Shown: positions 7,530 to 14,870 of the stretch, piece by piece
Numbering within the stretch: the stretch's first letter is position 1
Layout: each line of letters begins with the position of its first letter
DNA from: JAUYQE01 sp035289745
GTDB taxonomy: Archaea; Nanobdellota; Nanobdellia; Woesearchaeales; GW2011-AR9
Length of the DNA stretch: 18,020 bases
Direction of reading: 5' to 3'
Assembly: GCA_035289745.1 (NCBI GenBank)
Contig: DATDWF010000109.1
Location: forward strand, 1 to 18,020
The notes under the pieces: generated by a model
What the model was told of the DNA's origin: nothing
Seen by the model: only the letters and a program-made list of their open reading frames with translations
Database searches by the model: none
Program-made: the position numbers and the translations under genes

Positions 7530-10500
7530 ATGGGGGAGCAAAAAAGAGGTTTGCAGGTAGGGCGATATTTTACGAAAGAAGGCATACATCCGTTCAGCCA
7601 GTTCGCATTTGAGCGGCGTTCTTCGACCATTAAGAATCCCGATGGGAGCATCGTTTTCCATATGGATGATGTGGAAGTGCCGTCATTCTGGTCGTCCGTA
7701 GCCACGGACATCCTGGCGCAAAAATATTTCCGGAAAGCAGGCGTACCGCTGCAGAATGAGGGGGGCGAGCCGCTGCTGGATGAAAATGGGAAGCGGATCA
7801 CCGGCAGCGAAACCAGCATCAAGCAAGTAGCGCACCGTATGGCGGGCTGCTGGCGCTCCTGGGGGGAGAAGTACGGCTATTTTGCGACGGAGAGTGATGC
7901 CCAGATTTTCTACGAAGAGATGCTGCACATGATCGTCAACCAGACCGCTGCGCCTAATAGCCCACAATGGTTTACGACCGGATTGCATTGGGCGTACGGC
8001 TTGCGCGGCCCAGCGCAGGGGCATAGCTACGTCGATCCTGATACAAAAGAGTTAAAAAATTCGCAAGATGCATACACGAGAAATCAGCCTCATGCGTGCT
8101 TTATCCAAGCGGTCGAAGACGATCTGGTTCGCGAAGGCGGCATCTTCAGTTTGCTGGTTCGGGAAGCCCGAGTGTTCAAGTACGGGAGCGGCACGGGCAC
8201 AAATTTTTCTCGGCTGCGGGGCAAAGGCGAGCGCTTAAGCGGCGGTGGCACGAGCTCGGGAGTGATGAGCTTCCTGAAAATTTTTGATGTAGCTGCAGGT
8301 AGCGTGAAGTCCGGAGGAACAACGAGAAGAGCAGCCAAGATGGTCTGCCTGGATATGGACCATCCGGAAATAGAAGAGTTCATCTGGTGGAAAGTCCGGG
8401 AAGAAGAGAAAGTGGCCAGCTTAGTGGCAGGAAGTAGAGTGCTGAAGAAAAAGCTGGCACAGCTCATGCAACGAGTGAAAGGAAAAGAGAACCCGCTTGC
8501 GGACCAAGAAGTGCAAGAGTCCGTTCGCGAAGCGGCCCGGCAGGACATTCCGCTCAATTATATTGTCCGCGCCATCGCGCTGGCGCAGCAAGGCTATGAT
8601 CTGCCGCTGCGGGAGTTTGATACGCATTATGAGTCCGAAGCATATGTCACGGTTTCCGGCCAGAACAGCAATAACTCCATACGCATTCCGAACGAGTTTT
8701 TTACGGCGCTGCAGGAAGGCCGGGAGTGGGCTTTGCGTGGCCGCACTTCTGGTGAAATCATGAAAACTATTTCCGCAGAAAAGCTCTGGGACGACGTCGG
8801 CTATTGCGCCTGGGCTTCCGCTGATCCTGGTGTGCAGTTTGACACAACGATGAACGAATGGCATACCTGCCCGAAGGGGGGAAAGATTAATGCCAGCAAC
8901 CCCTGCAGCGAGTACCTCTTTCTCGACGATACGGCGTGCAATTTAGCGTCGATAAACCTGGTGAAATGTTATGATGTTGAAAGTGGGGTTTTTGACATCC
9001 AGGGATACATGCATGCCATTCGCCTCTGGACCATGGCATTAGAAATTTCCGTGCTGATGGCTCATTTCCCGTCAGAAGCCATCGCCCGGAAGAGCTATGA
9101 ATACCGTACTTTAGGATTAGGATATGCCAATTTGGGAACGCTGCTCATGCTGCAGGGTGTTCCCTATGACAGCGAGCAGGGCCGGGCTATCGCTGGCGCT
9201 CTTACGGCCATTTTAACCGGAGAAGCGTATGCTACGTCTGCAGAGCTGGCTCAGGCGTTGGGGCCTTTTGAGCGCTTTGCTGAAAACCGGGAAGATATGC
9301 TGCGGGTCATCCGCAATCACCGGCGGGTGGCATACAACGAGAATATGTACGAAGGGCTGAGCAAGAAGCCTGTGGCGATTGGTCAGCAGCTGTGCCCGCC
9401 GCTGCTTTTGCAAGCAGCGCACACCGCCTGGGATCGCGCTTTGTCTCGGGGCGAGCAGTCAGGCTACCGCAATGCGCAGGTCTCGGTTCTCGCGCCGACG
9501 GGGACTATAGGGCTGGTCATGGATTGTGACACCACGGGCGTGGAGCCGGATTATGCGTTAGTGAAGATGAAGAAGCTGGCAGGCGGCGGCTATTTCAAGA
9601 TTGTCAATCAGTCAGTGCCAAACGCTTTGCGCCGCTTGGGCTATTTGCCGGAGCAGATCACTGCGATCTTAGCATATTGCATAGGGCACGGGACGTTGGA
9701 AGGCAGTCCGGCAATCAATAGGGAAACTTTGCTGCTGCACGGCTTGTCGGAAAAGCAGCTCGATGCTGTCGAGAAAGGGCTGCATGCCGCGATGGACATT
9801 CGTCACGTATTTAATCCTTGGGTTTTGGGCGAAAAAGAGTATCAGCGCTTGCTGCACGGGAGTAAGGGAGATGTCCTAAGGGCGTTAGGATTTACGGACG
9901 CTGAGATTGCTGCGGCCAATGAATATGTCTGTGGCACCATGACGCTGGAAGGCGCTCCCTATTTGCGAGAGGAGCACTATGCGGTGTTTGATTGCGCGAA
10001 TAAATGCGGCAAAAACGGGAAGCGCTACATCCATCCCTACGGGCATCTGAAGATGCTGGCGGCAGCGCAGCCGTTCATCTCGGGCGCCATTTCCAAGACG
10101 ATAAACATGCCGCAGGAGTGGGGCATAGGGCAGATCAAGCAGGCGTACTACGATGCCTGGACGATGATGATCAAAGCGGTAGCATTATATCGCGATGGCT
10201 GCAAGCTTTCCCAGCCGCTCAATGCCACCTTAGAAGAGCATCCGGAATTACGGGAGATTCTGCAGGAGACGCATGCACAAGAAGTAAAGAAATGCGTGCT
10301 TCTAGGCAGAAAAGAACTGCTGCTCTCTGCACGAAAAGAAGGTGAGCGGATATATGACGTGCAGCTGCAGCTGGCTGATACCACCCCGGCGCAGCAGGCT
10401 TTGTTCGGGGCGCTCGTGAATTCCGTCAATATGGGCTTGCAGCACGGCATTCATCCCGAGCAGATTGCCGAGCACAGCCTAGTTGTCGAAGGGCATCCGG

Positions 10501-10724
10501 TGATTGCCGAATTGCGAACTTTCCTGCTGGAAAATGGAGCGCCAGCGCCGAGAGAGGAGCATATAAGCAGAGGAAGGCCGAGAATGATTATGGAAGATAG
10601 AGCTCCTTCTCGCCTCGATGCTTCCGCTGCCGAAAAATGCTCCAGCTGCGGCGCAGCGCAGTTACGTCAGAACGGCACTTGCCATCTCTGCGAAGTGTGC
10701 GGGGAGACGACGGGGTGCAGCTGA
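7530..10724 (+). CDS. nrdJ: Long class II (adenosylcobalamin-dependent) ribonucleotide reductase
   Basis: Reduces ribonucleotides to deoxyribonucleotides using adenosylcobalamin as radical generator. From the ATG it has 1064 residues and no N-terminal ATP cone. Barrel residues visible: C190 in HACFIQ, N457/C459/E461 in NPCSE (radical-site Asn, Cys, Glu), C470 in TACNLASINL as redox partner of C190, and LAPTGTIG near 654-661. The WWKVREEEKVASLVAGS segment and YRDGCKLSQPLN are typical of the long NrdJ type. The part after about 888 holds a short TSCPD-like segment (VNSVNMGLQHGI), then a tail with six cysteines: CSSCG, CHLCEVCG and GCS (C1037, 1040, 1051, 1054, 1057, 1063). That tail is a zinc ribbon plus a terminal redox-type pair. 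Own promoter; divergent from the IMPDH-family gene. The long subtype is commonest in bacteria, so ancient transfer is possible. Confidence 0.94.
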   Translation: MGEQKRGLQVGRYFTKEGIHPFSQFAFERRSSTIKNPDGSIVFHMDDVEVPSFWSSVATDILAQKYFRKAGVPLQNEGGEPLLDENGKRITGSETSIKQVAHRMAGCWRSWGEKYGYFATESDAQIFYEEMLHMIVNQTAAPNSPQWFTTGLHWAYGLRGPAQGHSYVDPDTKELKNSQDAYTRNQPHACFIQAVEDDLVREGGIFSLLVREARVFKYGSGTGTNFSRLRGKGERLSGGGTSSGVMSFLKIFDVAAGSVKSGGTTRRAAKMVCLDMDHPEIEEFIWWKVREEEKVASLVAGSRVLKKKLAQLMQRVKGKENPLADQEVQESVREAARQDIPLNYIVRAIALAQQGYDLPLREFDTHYESEAYVTVSGQNSNNSIRIPNEFFTALQEGREWALRGRTSGEIMKTISAEKLWDDVGYCAWASADPGVQFDTTMNEWHTCPKGGKINASNPCSEYLFLDDTACNLASINLVKCYDVESGVFDIQGYMHAIRLWTMALEISVLMAHFPSEAIARKSYEYRTLGLGYANLGTLLMLQGVPYDSEQGRAIAGALTAILTGEAYATSAELAQALGPFERFAENREDMLRVIRNHRRVAYNENMYEGLSKKPVAIGQQLCPPLLLQAAHTAWDRALSRGEQSGYRNAQVSVLAPTGTIGLVMDCDTTGVEPDYALVKMKKLAGGGYFKIVNQSVPNALRRLGYLPEQITAILAYCIGHGTLEGSPAINRETLLLHGLSEKQLDAVEKGLHAAMDIRHVFNPWVLGEKEYQRLLHGSKGDVLRALGFTDAEIAAANEYVCGTMTLEGAPYLREEHYAVFDCANKCGKNGKRYIHPYGHLKMLAAAQPFISGAISKTINMPQEWGIGQIKQAYYDAWTMMIKAVALYRDGCKLSQPLNATLEEHPELREILQETHAQEVKKCVLLGRKELLLSARKEGERIYDVQLQLADTTPAQQALFGALVNSVNMGLQHGIHPEQIAEHSLVVEGHPVIAELRTFLLENGAPAPREEHISRGRPRMIMEDRAPSRLDASAAEKCSSCGAAQLRQNGTCHLCEVCGETTGCS

Positions 10725-10759
10725 TCGTTCGCAAAAATATCTGGCGCCCTGCGGAAAAC

Positions 10760-10767
10760 TTAATAAA
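10760..10767 (+). promoter_or_regulatory. TATA-like box of the GrpB-nrdJ2-adenosyltransferase operon
   Basis: TTAATAAA centred about 27 nt before the GrpB ATG. No oligo-T terminator separates it from the long reductase gene, so read-through from that gene is also possible. Confidence 0.5.
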
Positions 10768-10790
10768 AGATTAGGTTTTCAAAGAGAAGT

Positions 10791-11300
10791 ATGCAGAAAT
10801 ATGTTTTTCGGCGGTATGTTCCGGAATACGTGACGTTCTTTGCTTTAGAAAAGAGGCGGCTGAGGAAAGCGCTTGGTCCTTTTGCAAAAATACAACACGT
10901 GGGTTCCACCGCTATCGTGGGGCTTGGGGGTAAAGGGATTCTTGACGTTCTGGTTGGGGTGCCGAAAGCAAAGTTCAAAGAAGCAAAAAAAAAGTTGGAA
11001 AAAGCTCGCTATGAATTTCGCGAGAGAGCCAGCACCCCTGACCGATTCTTTTTTAGGAGGAACATCCGCCATAAAAAAGGAAACAGAAGAGTTCATATCC
11101 ATCTAACAACTTGTGATGGAAAAGATTGGAAAGAGATGATTGGCTTTTGTGACTATTTGTCCAAACATCCTGATGCGGTTGAGGAGTATGCAAGACTCAA
11201 GAAAGAAGCAGTCAAAAAAGCTCGAGGCATTGGCGAACTCTACCGCAAACACAAAGAGAGCTTTATTAAGAATATCGTAAAAAAAGCTTTACAACAATGA
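10791..11300 (+). CDS. GrpB-family (UPF0157) nucleotidyltransferase-like protein
   Basis: A 169-residue member of the GrpB/UPF0157 family, which has a nucleotidyltransferase fold. The motif IQHVGSTAIVGLGGKGILDV (34-53) combines the GS nucleotide-binding turn (G38-S39) with an Asp metal ligand (D52). RVHIHL (100-105) supplies a later strand, and the C-terminal FCDYLSKHPD...EYARLK region is the family's conserved helix. In bacteria the domain also occurs fused to dephospho-CoA kinase; its reaction is not settled. Its base composition is more AT-rich than the flanking reductases, which may mark separate acquisition. The stop codon overlaps the start of the second reductase (ATGA), so translation is coupled and a role in nucleotide or cofactor handling is inferred. 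Confidence 0.87.
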   Translation: MQKYVFRRYVPEYVTFFALEKRRLRKALGPFAKIQHVGSTAIVGLGGKGILDVLVGVPKAKFKEAKKKLEKARYEFRERASTPDRFFFRRNIRHKKGNRRVHIHLTTCDGKDWKEMIGFCDYLSKHPDAVEEYARLKKEAVKKARGIGELYRKHKESFIKNIVKKALQQ

Positions 11301-13360
11301 ACCTTGCACCCCTGAATAGGACGGTAACCAACGTCCGCAAGCGCGATGGCCGCATTGTCCCCTTCCAGGTGGAGAAGATTGCCGAAGCTATCTTCAAAGC
11401 AGCGCAGTCCGTCGGCGGGCATGATCAAACTCTAGCAGGCCTGCTTGCTGAAAAAGTGGCTGCTCTCGCTGAAAGAACTTTTCTTGGTCGTATCCCGAGC
11501 GTGGAAGACGTACAGGATCTCGTCGAGAAAACGCTCATTGAAGAAGGGCATGCCAAGACGGCTAAAACCTACATCCTCTATCGCCATAAAAAGAGCCAGG
11601 AGCGGGAGCAGCGAGCGTTTATTCTCGGGGAGAAGCATGCGGAGCTGGAGATTAAATTTTCTCCCCGCGCTTTGAAAATCCTGCGCCAGCGGTACCTGCA
11701 GAAAGACGAGCATGGCGAAGTTATGGAAACGCCGCACCAGATGCTCCGCCGGGTTGCTCATGCGGTCGCTGCGGCTGATGGGTATTATGGCGCCTTTTCT
11801 GCAGAAGTCCAGCACACCGAAGAGGAGTTTTATGCACTGCTGGCAGATCTGCGCTTTTTGCCCAACTCCCCGACGCTGATGAATGCCGGAACGAAAATGC
11901 AGCAGTTAAGCGCCTGTTTTGTGCTGCCAATTGAAGATACCATGGAAAGCATTTTTACGACGCTGCGCGATGCCGCTTTAATCCACCAGCGGGGCAGCGG
12001 GACGGGATTTTCATTTTCCCGCTTGCGGCCGGCGGGCGATGTGGTGAGATCATCCCTAGGGGTAGCGGCCGGGCCCGTCGCTTTCTTGCAGACATATGAT
12101 GCCGCGCTGGAGAGTATAAAGCAAGGCGGCGTCCGTCCGGGGGCCAATATGGCGGTTCTGCGCGTGGACCATCCCGACATTATCCGCTTTATCGAAGCCA
12201 AAGCGACGAGCCGAGCGCTGACCAATTTCAATCTGTCCGTCGGCGTTACGGATGCGTTCATGCAGGCAGTGGAGCAGGATTTATTATATGACCTTCGGAA
12301 TCCGAGAACGAAGAGTGTTGTTGGCCAGCTGCGTGCCAAGGAAGTGTTTGCTGTAGTAACACAGAATGCCTGGCGGACCGGCGATCCCGGCATCCTTTTC
12401 CTAGACGAGATAAACCGCAAGCATCCGGCGCCGCATCTCGGTGAGATTGAAACGACGAACCAATGCGGCGAAGCGCCGTTATTGCCGTATGAAGGCTGCA
12501 TACTTGGCTCCATAAATCTGATGCGGTGCTTAGCTGCGGGCCAGCCAGCCATCGATTGGGAAAATTTGCACCGCACGGTAAAAACCGCCGTGCACTTCCT
12601 GGATAATGCTATCGACTGCAATGTGTACCTCACCCCCCTGATTGAAGAAGCGGCGAAACGGACGAGAAAATTCGGCTTGGGCCTCATGGGCTTAGCCGAA
12701 TTATTCTTCACGCTTCGAGTAAAGTATGATAGCAACGAAGGGCTCGATCTTGCAGAAAAAATCATTGCTGCTTTACGGGATGCAGCATATGCGGCCTCGC
12801 AAGAGCTGGCCGAGCTCCGCGGCGTTTGTCCGGCATGGGCGGGATCTGCGCACGAGGAAAAAGGGCGAAAAATGCGCAACATGAGCTGCCTTTCTCTGGC
12901 GCCAACGGGGACTATCAGCCTGCTGGCAAATACTTCAGCAGGATGCGAGCCCCTTTTTGCTTTGTCGTACCAACAGACGATGCTGGGGGGTGAAACGTCA
13001 CTCTATCTGAGCCCGGTCTTTGAGCATGTTGCCAAAGAACGGGGATTCGCTTCTCCGGAATTGTTTCGTGAGGTAGCCCAGCAGGGGAGCGTGCAAAATA
13101 TTGCGGGCGTCCCTGAGGATGTCCGCCAGATCTTTGTGACAGCGCGGGATATCGGCCCGATATGGCACATCCGCATGCAGGCCACGCTGCAGCGCTCTGT
13201 TGATAATTCCATTTCCAAGACGATAAACTTTCCGAAGACGGCAGCGATCCGGGATGTTGCAGAGGCGTATCTGCTGGCGTGGAAGATGGGCTGCAAAGGG
13301 ATCACCATTTACCGGGATGGCAGTTCGGAGGAGCAAGTCCTGCAGGTGGGGGAGCGGTAA
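11297..13360 (+). CDS. nrdJ: Second class II (adenosylcobalamin-dependent) ribonucleotide reductase, ATP-cone type, without C-terminal cysteine tail
   Basis: A 687-residue reductase of a different subtype from its neighbour. An N-terminal ATP cone (about 9-100, starting VTNVRKRDGRIVPF) suggests control by the ATP/dATP ratio. Catalytic residues: C207 in SACFVLPIEDTM, N388/C390/E392 in TNQCGE, C401 in EGCILGSINL (pair of C207), and LAPTGTISLL (534-543). QRGSGTGFSFSRLRP (231-245) lines the active site. The protein ends directly after GITIYRDGSSEEQVL. Relatives normally continue from that point into a Cys-rich tail that re-reduces the active-site disulfide. The DNA runs straight into the next gene, so the tail is absent rather than frameshifted. 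It overlaps the GrpB stop by 4 nt and lies 4 nt upstream of the cobalamin adenosyltransferase. Confidence 0.94.
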   Translation: MNLAPLNRTVTNVRKRDGRIVPFQVEKIAEAIFKAAQSVGGHDQTLAGLLAEKVAALAERTFLGRIPSVEDVQDLVEKTLIEEGHAKTAKTYILYRHKKSQEREQRAFILGEKHAELEIKFSPRALKILRQRYLQKDEHGEVMETPHQMLRRVAHAVAAADGYYGAFSAEVQHTEEEFYALLADLRFLPNSPTLMNAGTKMQQLSACFVLPIEDTMESIFTTLRDAALIHQRGSGTGFSFSRLRPAGDVVRSSLGVAAGPVAFLQTYDAALESIKQGGVRPGANMAVLRVDHPDIIRFIEAKATSRALTNFNLSVGVTDAFMQAVEQDLLYDLRNPRTKSVVGQLRAKEVFAVVTQNAWRTGDPGILFLDEINRKHPAPHLGEIETTNQCGEAPLLPYEGCILGSINLMRCLAAGQPAIDWENLHRTVKTAVHFLDNAIDCNVYLTPLIEEAAKRTRKFGLGLMGLAELFFTLRVKYDSNEGLDLAEKIIAALRDAAYAASQELAELRGVCPAWAGSAHEEKGRKMRNMSCLSLAPTGTISLLANTSAGCEPLFALSYQQTMLGGETSLYLSPVFEHVAKERGFASPELFREVAQQGSVQNIAGVPEDVRQIFVTARDIGPIWHIRMQATLQRSVDNSISKTINFPKTAAIRDVAEAYLLAWKMGCKGITIYRDGSSEEQVLQVGER

Positions 13361-13364
13361 GGGC

Positions 13365-13961
13365 ATGAAAATTTACACGAAGACGGGGGATACTGGAGAG
13401 ACATCGTTTTTTGGCTGTTGCCGCGTTGAAAAAAATGATCCCCGTATTGAAGCGCTCGGCACGTTAGACGAATTGAACTCTGTTATTGGTGTTACTCTCT
13501 GTTTTGTGCAGGATGAGAAGTTAAAGAATCTCCTTTCAAAAATCCAGAATGACCTTTTTACGTTAGGAGCTGATGTGGCGGGGAGTGAAGTGGTTCGGGA
13601 CAAACTGCCGAGAATTACTCTGGAGCACGTGCAGGAAATTGAGCAGATGATCGACCTGCTGGAAGAAAAGCTAGGCATGCCTAAAAAGTTCATTTTACCG
13701 GGCGGTACGCCAGCCAGTTCTTTCTTGCATCTGTGCAGGGCGGTGGTCAGAAGAACGGAGAGGGAGTTAGTTGCTGCCAAGCCCCTGCTGAAATATCATG
13801 AGCATATTTTGTCGTACATCAACCGGCTGGGTGACTTTTTTTATGTTCTGGCCCGGCAAGCCAATAAAGAGCAGGAGATTAGAGAACAGCAGCCTATGTA
13901 TAAGTTTTTGGCGAAAGAGCAGAAAGGAAGCGAGCCAATAGAAAACCAAAAAGATTATTAA
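13365..13961 (+). CDS. PduO-type ATP:cob(I)alamin adenosyltransferase
   Basis: Transfers the adenosyl group of ATP to cob(I)alamin, giving the adenosylcobalamin used by both reductases in this window. The 198-residue protein shows the ATP-binding N terminus KIYTKTGDTGETSFFG (2-17), GTLDELNSVIG (32-42), PGGTPASSFLHLCRAVVRRTERE (about 113-135, with the ATP-contacting arginines), and YINRLGDFFYVLARQAN (about 151-167). The ATG 4 nt after the reductase stop is used because it begins exactly at the family start; an upstream in-frame extension runs over the reductase end and has no family match. Purine-rich SD-like sequences (AGGTG, GGAG) lie in the last codons of the reductase. Placement as third gene of the operon ties cofactor supply to the reductase. 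Confidence 0.95.
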   Translation: MKIYTKTGDTGETSFFGCCRVEKNDPRIEALGTLDELNSVIGVTLCFVQDEKLKNLLSKIQNDLFTLGADVAGSEVVRDKLPRITLEHVQEIEQMIDLLEEKLGMPKKFILPGGTPASSFLHLCRAVVRRTERELVAAKPLLKYHEHILSYINRLGDFFYVLARQANKEQEIREQQPMYKFLAKEQKGSEPIENQKDY

Positions 13962-13969
13962 GCTGAAGA

Positions 13970-13981
13970 TTTTTCTGTTTT
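13970..13981 (+). terminator. Candidate oligo-T terminator of the GrpB-nrdJ2-adenosyltransferase operon
   Basis: TTTTTCTGTTTT begins 9 nt after the adenosyltransferase stop. Two T-runs on the coding strand fit an archaeal intrinsic terminator. If used, the hairpin region that follows would need its own promoter. Confidence 0.4.
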
Positions 13982-14020
13982 GTATTCCGTTCATCCTCCA
14001 AACGAGGTGTTTGCTGAGGG

Positions 14021-14044
14021 CCGCAAAGGCCTGAGCCTTTGCGG
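14021..14044 (+). repeat. Perfect 10-bp hairpin with CTGA tetraloop
   Basis: CCGCAAAGGC (14021-14030) and GCCTTTGCGG (14035-14044) are exact reverse complements separated by CTGA. It lies inside the closing TCCTCCA/TGGAGGA helix. Confidence 0.8.
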
Positions 14045-14086
14045 GCGCTGGAGGAAGCAATTTCTCTGCGCGGAAAAGAGGTGATG

Positions 14087-14113
14087 GCTCTCCGGGGAAA
14101 TTCTCCGGGGAGC
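14087..14113 (+). repeat. 12-bp hairpin with AAT loop
   Basis: GCTCTCCGGGGA (14087-14098) pairs along its full length with TCTCCGGGGAGC (14102-14113), with ten Watson-Crick and two G-U pairs as RNA on the plus strand. The loop is AAT. The two arms are also near-direct repeats (TCTCCGGGGA), so duplication is one possible origin. The hairpin ends 21 nt before the membrane-protein ATG. Confidence 0.75.
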
Positions 14114-14134
14114 TTATGATTCGTTCTCGGTTTG

Positions 14135-14803
14135 ATGGCAATAGTACTTGACATAGTGGTATGGATACTTTTATGGATTATCCCCTTTGGTCTTCTTAGT
14201 TTCATTACAAAAAAGGGGATAACCTACAATAAAAACTATGGATGGCTGGTCATATTTTTCTTGTTTTTTACGCTTCTAGCGGGGGTTTATTTTCGAGACC
14301 TTCTGAAAATGGTAGATGGCACTTTCACCAGTATCCCTTTTGTTGTTCTTGTTTTGGTATATCTTGTTACTTCTTTGGCCTATGCTTTTTCCCATAAATA
14401 CATCCAGAGTCCCTCACGCCTTATTGAAAGATATCCTCAGCAATTCTTCATCCAGATGGATTATCGGTATCTTGTTTCCAAGTCATTTGACATTCTGTTC
14501 CAACAAATGATGATACTGATGCTCGTCCTATGGCTTTCGCAGCAGGGATTCTCCCTCTCGATGACGATGCTCTTCTCACTCCTTCTTTTTGGAGGCGTTC
14601 ATATCTTTGCACTCATCCCTGCCGGAAAACTGTTTGGGATGTACTACCTGATCGCTTCACTCCTGGGAGCGGTTGTTTTCCCCCTCTTGGTTCTTACCGT
14701 GAATTATGGCTTTGTCTATAGTTATGCACTCCATTTCTTTTTTTATACAGCTTCGGCAGTTTTCTTCTGGCTGTTTGCTCCAAAGATCTTGCGAGAGGGA
14801 TAG
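14135..14803 (+). CDS. Seven-helix integral membrane protein, possibly a degenerate CPBP-type (abortive-infection/Rce1-like) protein
   Basis: A 222-residue, very hydrophobic protein with about seven membrane segments, at roughly 3-24, 36-53, 66-85, 118-136, 139-161, 166-186 and 191-214. I do not recognise a specific family. The second half has an arrangement like the CPBP membrane-protease motifs: FGGVH (152-156) resembles FxxxH, and a later H200 sits in a following helix. The first motif, normally EExxxR, would fall at FQQMMIL (122-128), where both glutamates are glutamine. If the relation is real, proteolytic activity is likely lost. The ATG at 14135 is used; a TTG at 14132 is in frame, and the frame is closed by a TGA at 14117. 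No Shine-Dalgarno site is at a normal distance. Confidence 0.8.
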   Translation: MAIVLDIVVWILLWIIPFGLLSFITKKGITYNKNYGWLVIFFLFFTLLAGVYFRDLLKMVDGTFTSIPFVVLVLVYLVTSLAYAFSHKYIQSPSRLIERYPQQFFIQMDYRYLVSKSFDILFQQMMILMLVLWLSQQGFSLSMTMLFSLLLFGGVHIFALIPAGKLFGMYYLIASLLGAVVFPLLVLTVNYGFVYSYALHFFFYTASAVFFWLFAPKILREG

Positions 14804-14840
14804 TTTTCTGTTCCATCATTCTTTTCGACCACCACAGTCT

Positions 14841-14848
14841 ATTTAAAC
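14841..14848 (+). promoter_or_regulatory. TATA box of thymidine kinase
   Basis: ATTTAAAC centred about 26 nt before the ATG at 14871, followed by a pyrimidine-rich stretch. A leaderless transcript is predicted. Confidence 0.65.
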
Positions 14849-14870
14849 GACGTTTTTTTCTCTTCTTTTC

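Larger units (their letters stand above)
13994..14113 (+). other. GC-rich structured intergenic element (candidate ncRNA or leader RNA)
   Basis: About 120 bases without a credible CDS, clearly richer in G+C than the flanking intergenic DNA, with several nested inverted repeats. TCCTCCA (13994-14000) can pair with TGGAGGA (14049-14055) and close a domain that contains a perfect 10-bp stem. Further on lies a 12-bp hairpin. CCTC (13995-13998) can alternatively pair with GAGG at 14004-14007, so mutually exclusive folds are possible. A TATA-like ATTATTAA at 13954-13961 would place a start site close to 13985, just before the element. I could not match it to a known riboswitch, box C/D, H/ACA, SRP or RNase P RNA. 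Strand is assumed from the flanking genes. Confidence 0.5.

Noticed and set aside
11830..12882. 350-codon open frame on the minus strand opposite the second reductase
   Set aside because: It is antisense to a fully motif-supported gene, is Ser/Arg/Ala-rich low-complexity translation without any motif, and lacks an SD site or TATA box.
13254..13364. N-terminal extension of the adenosyltransferase over the reductase end
   Set aside because: The extension overlaps conserved reductase sequence and has no family similarity; the protein family begins at the ATG at 13365.
13994..14113. Cobalamin riboswitch, TPP riboswitch or box C/D RNA in the hairpin region
   Set aside because: I could not find the conserved B12 box or the TPP core. 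A C-box-like GTGATGG is present, but there is no D box after it. Left as an unclassified structured element.
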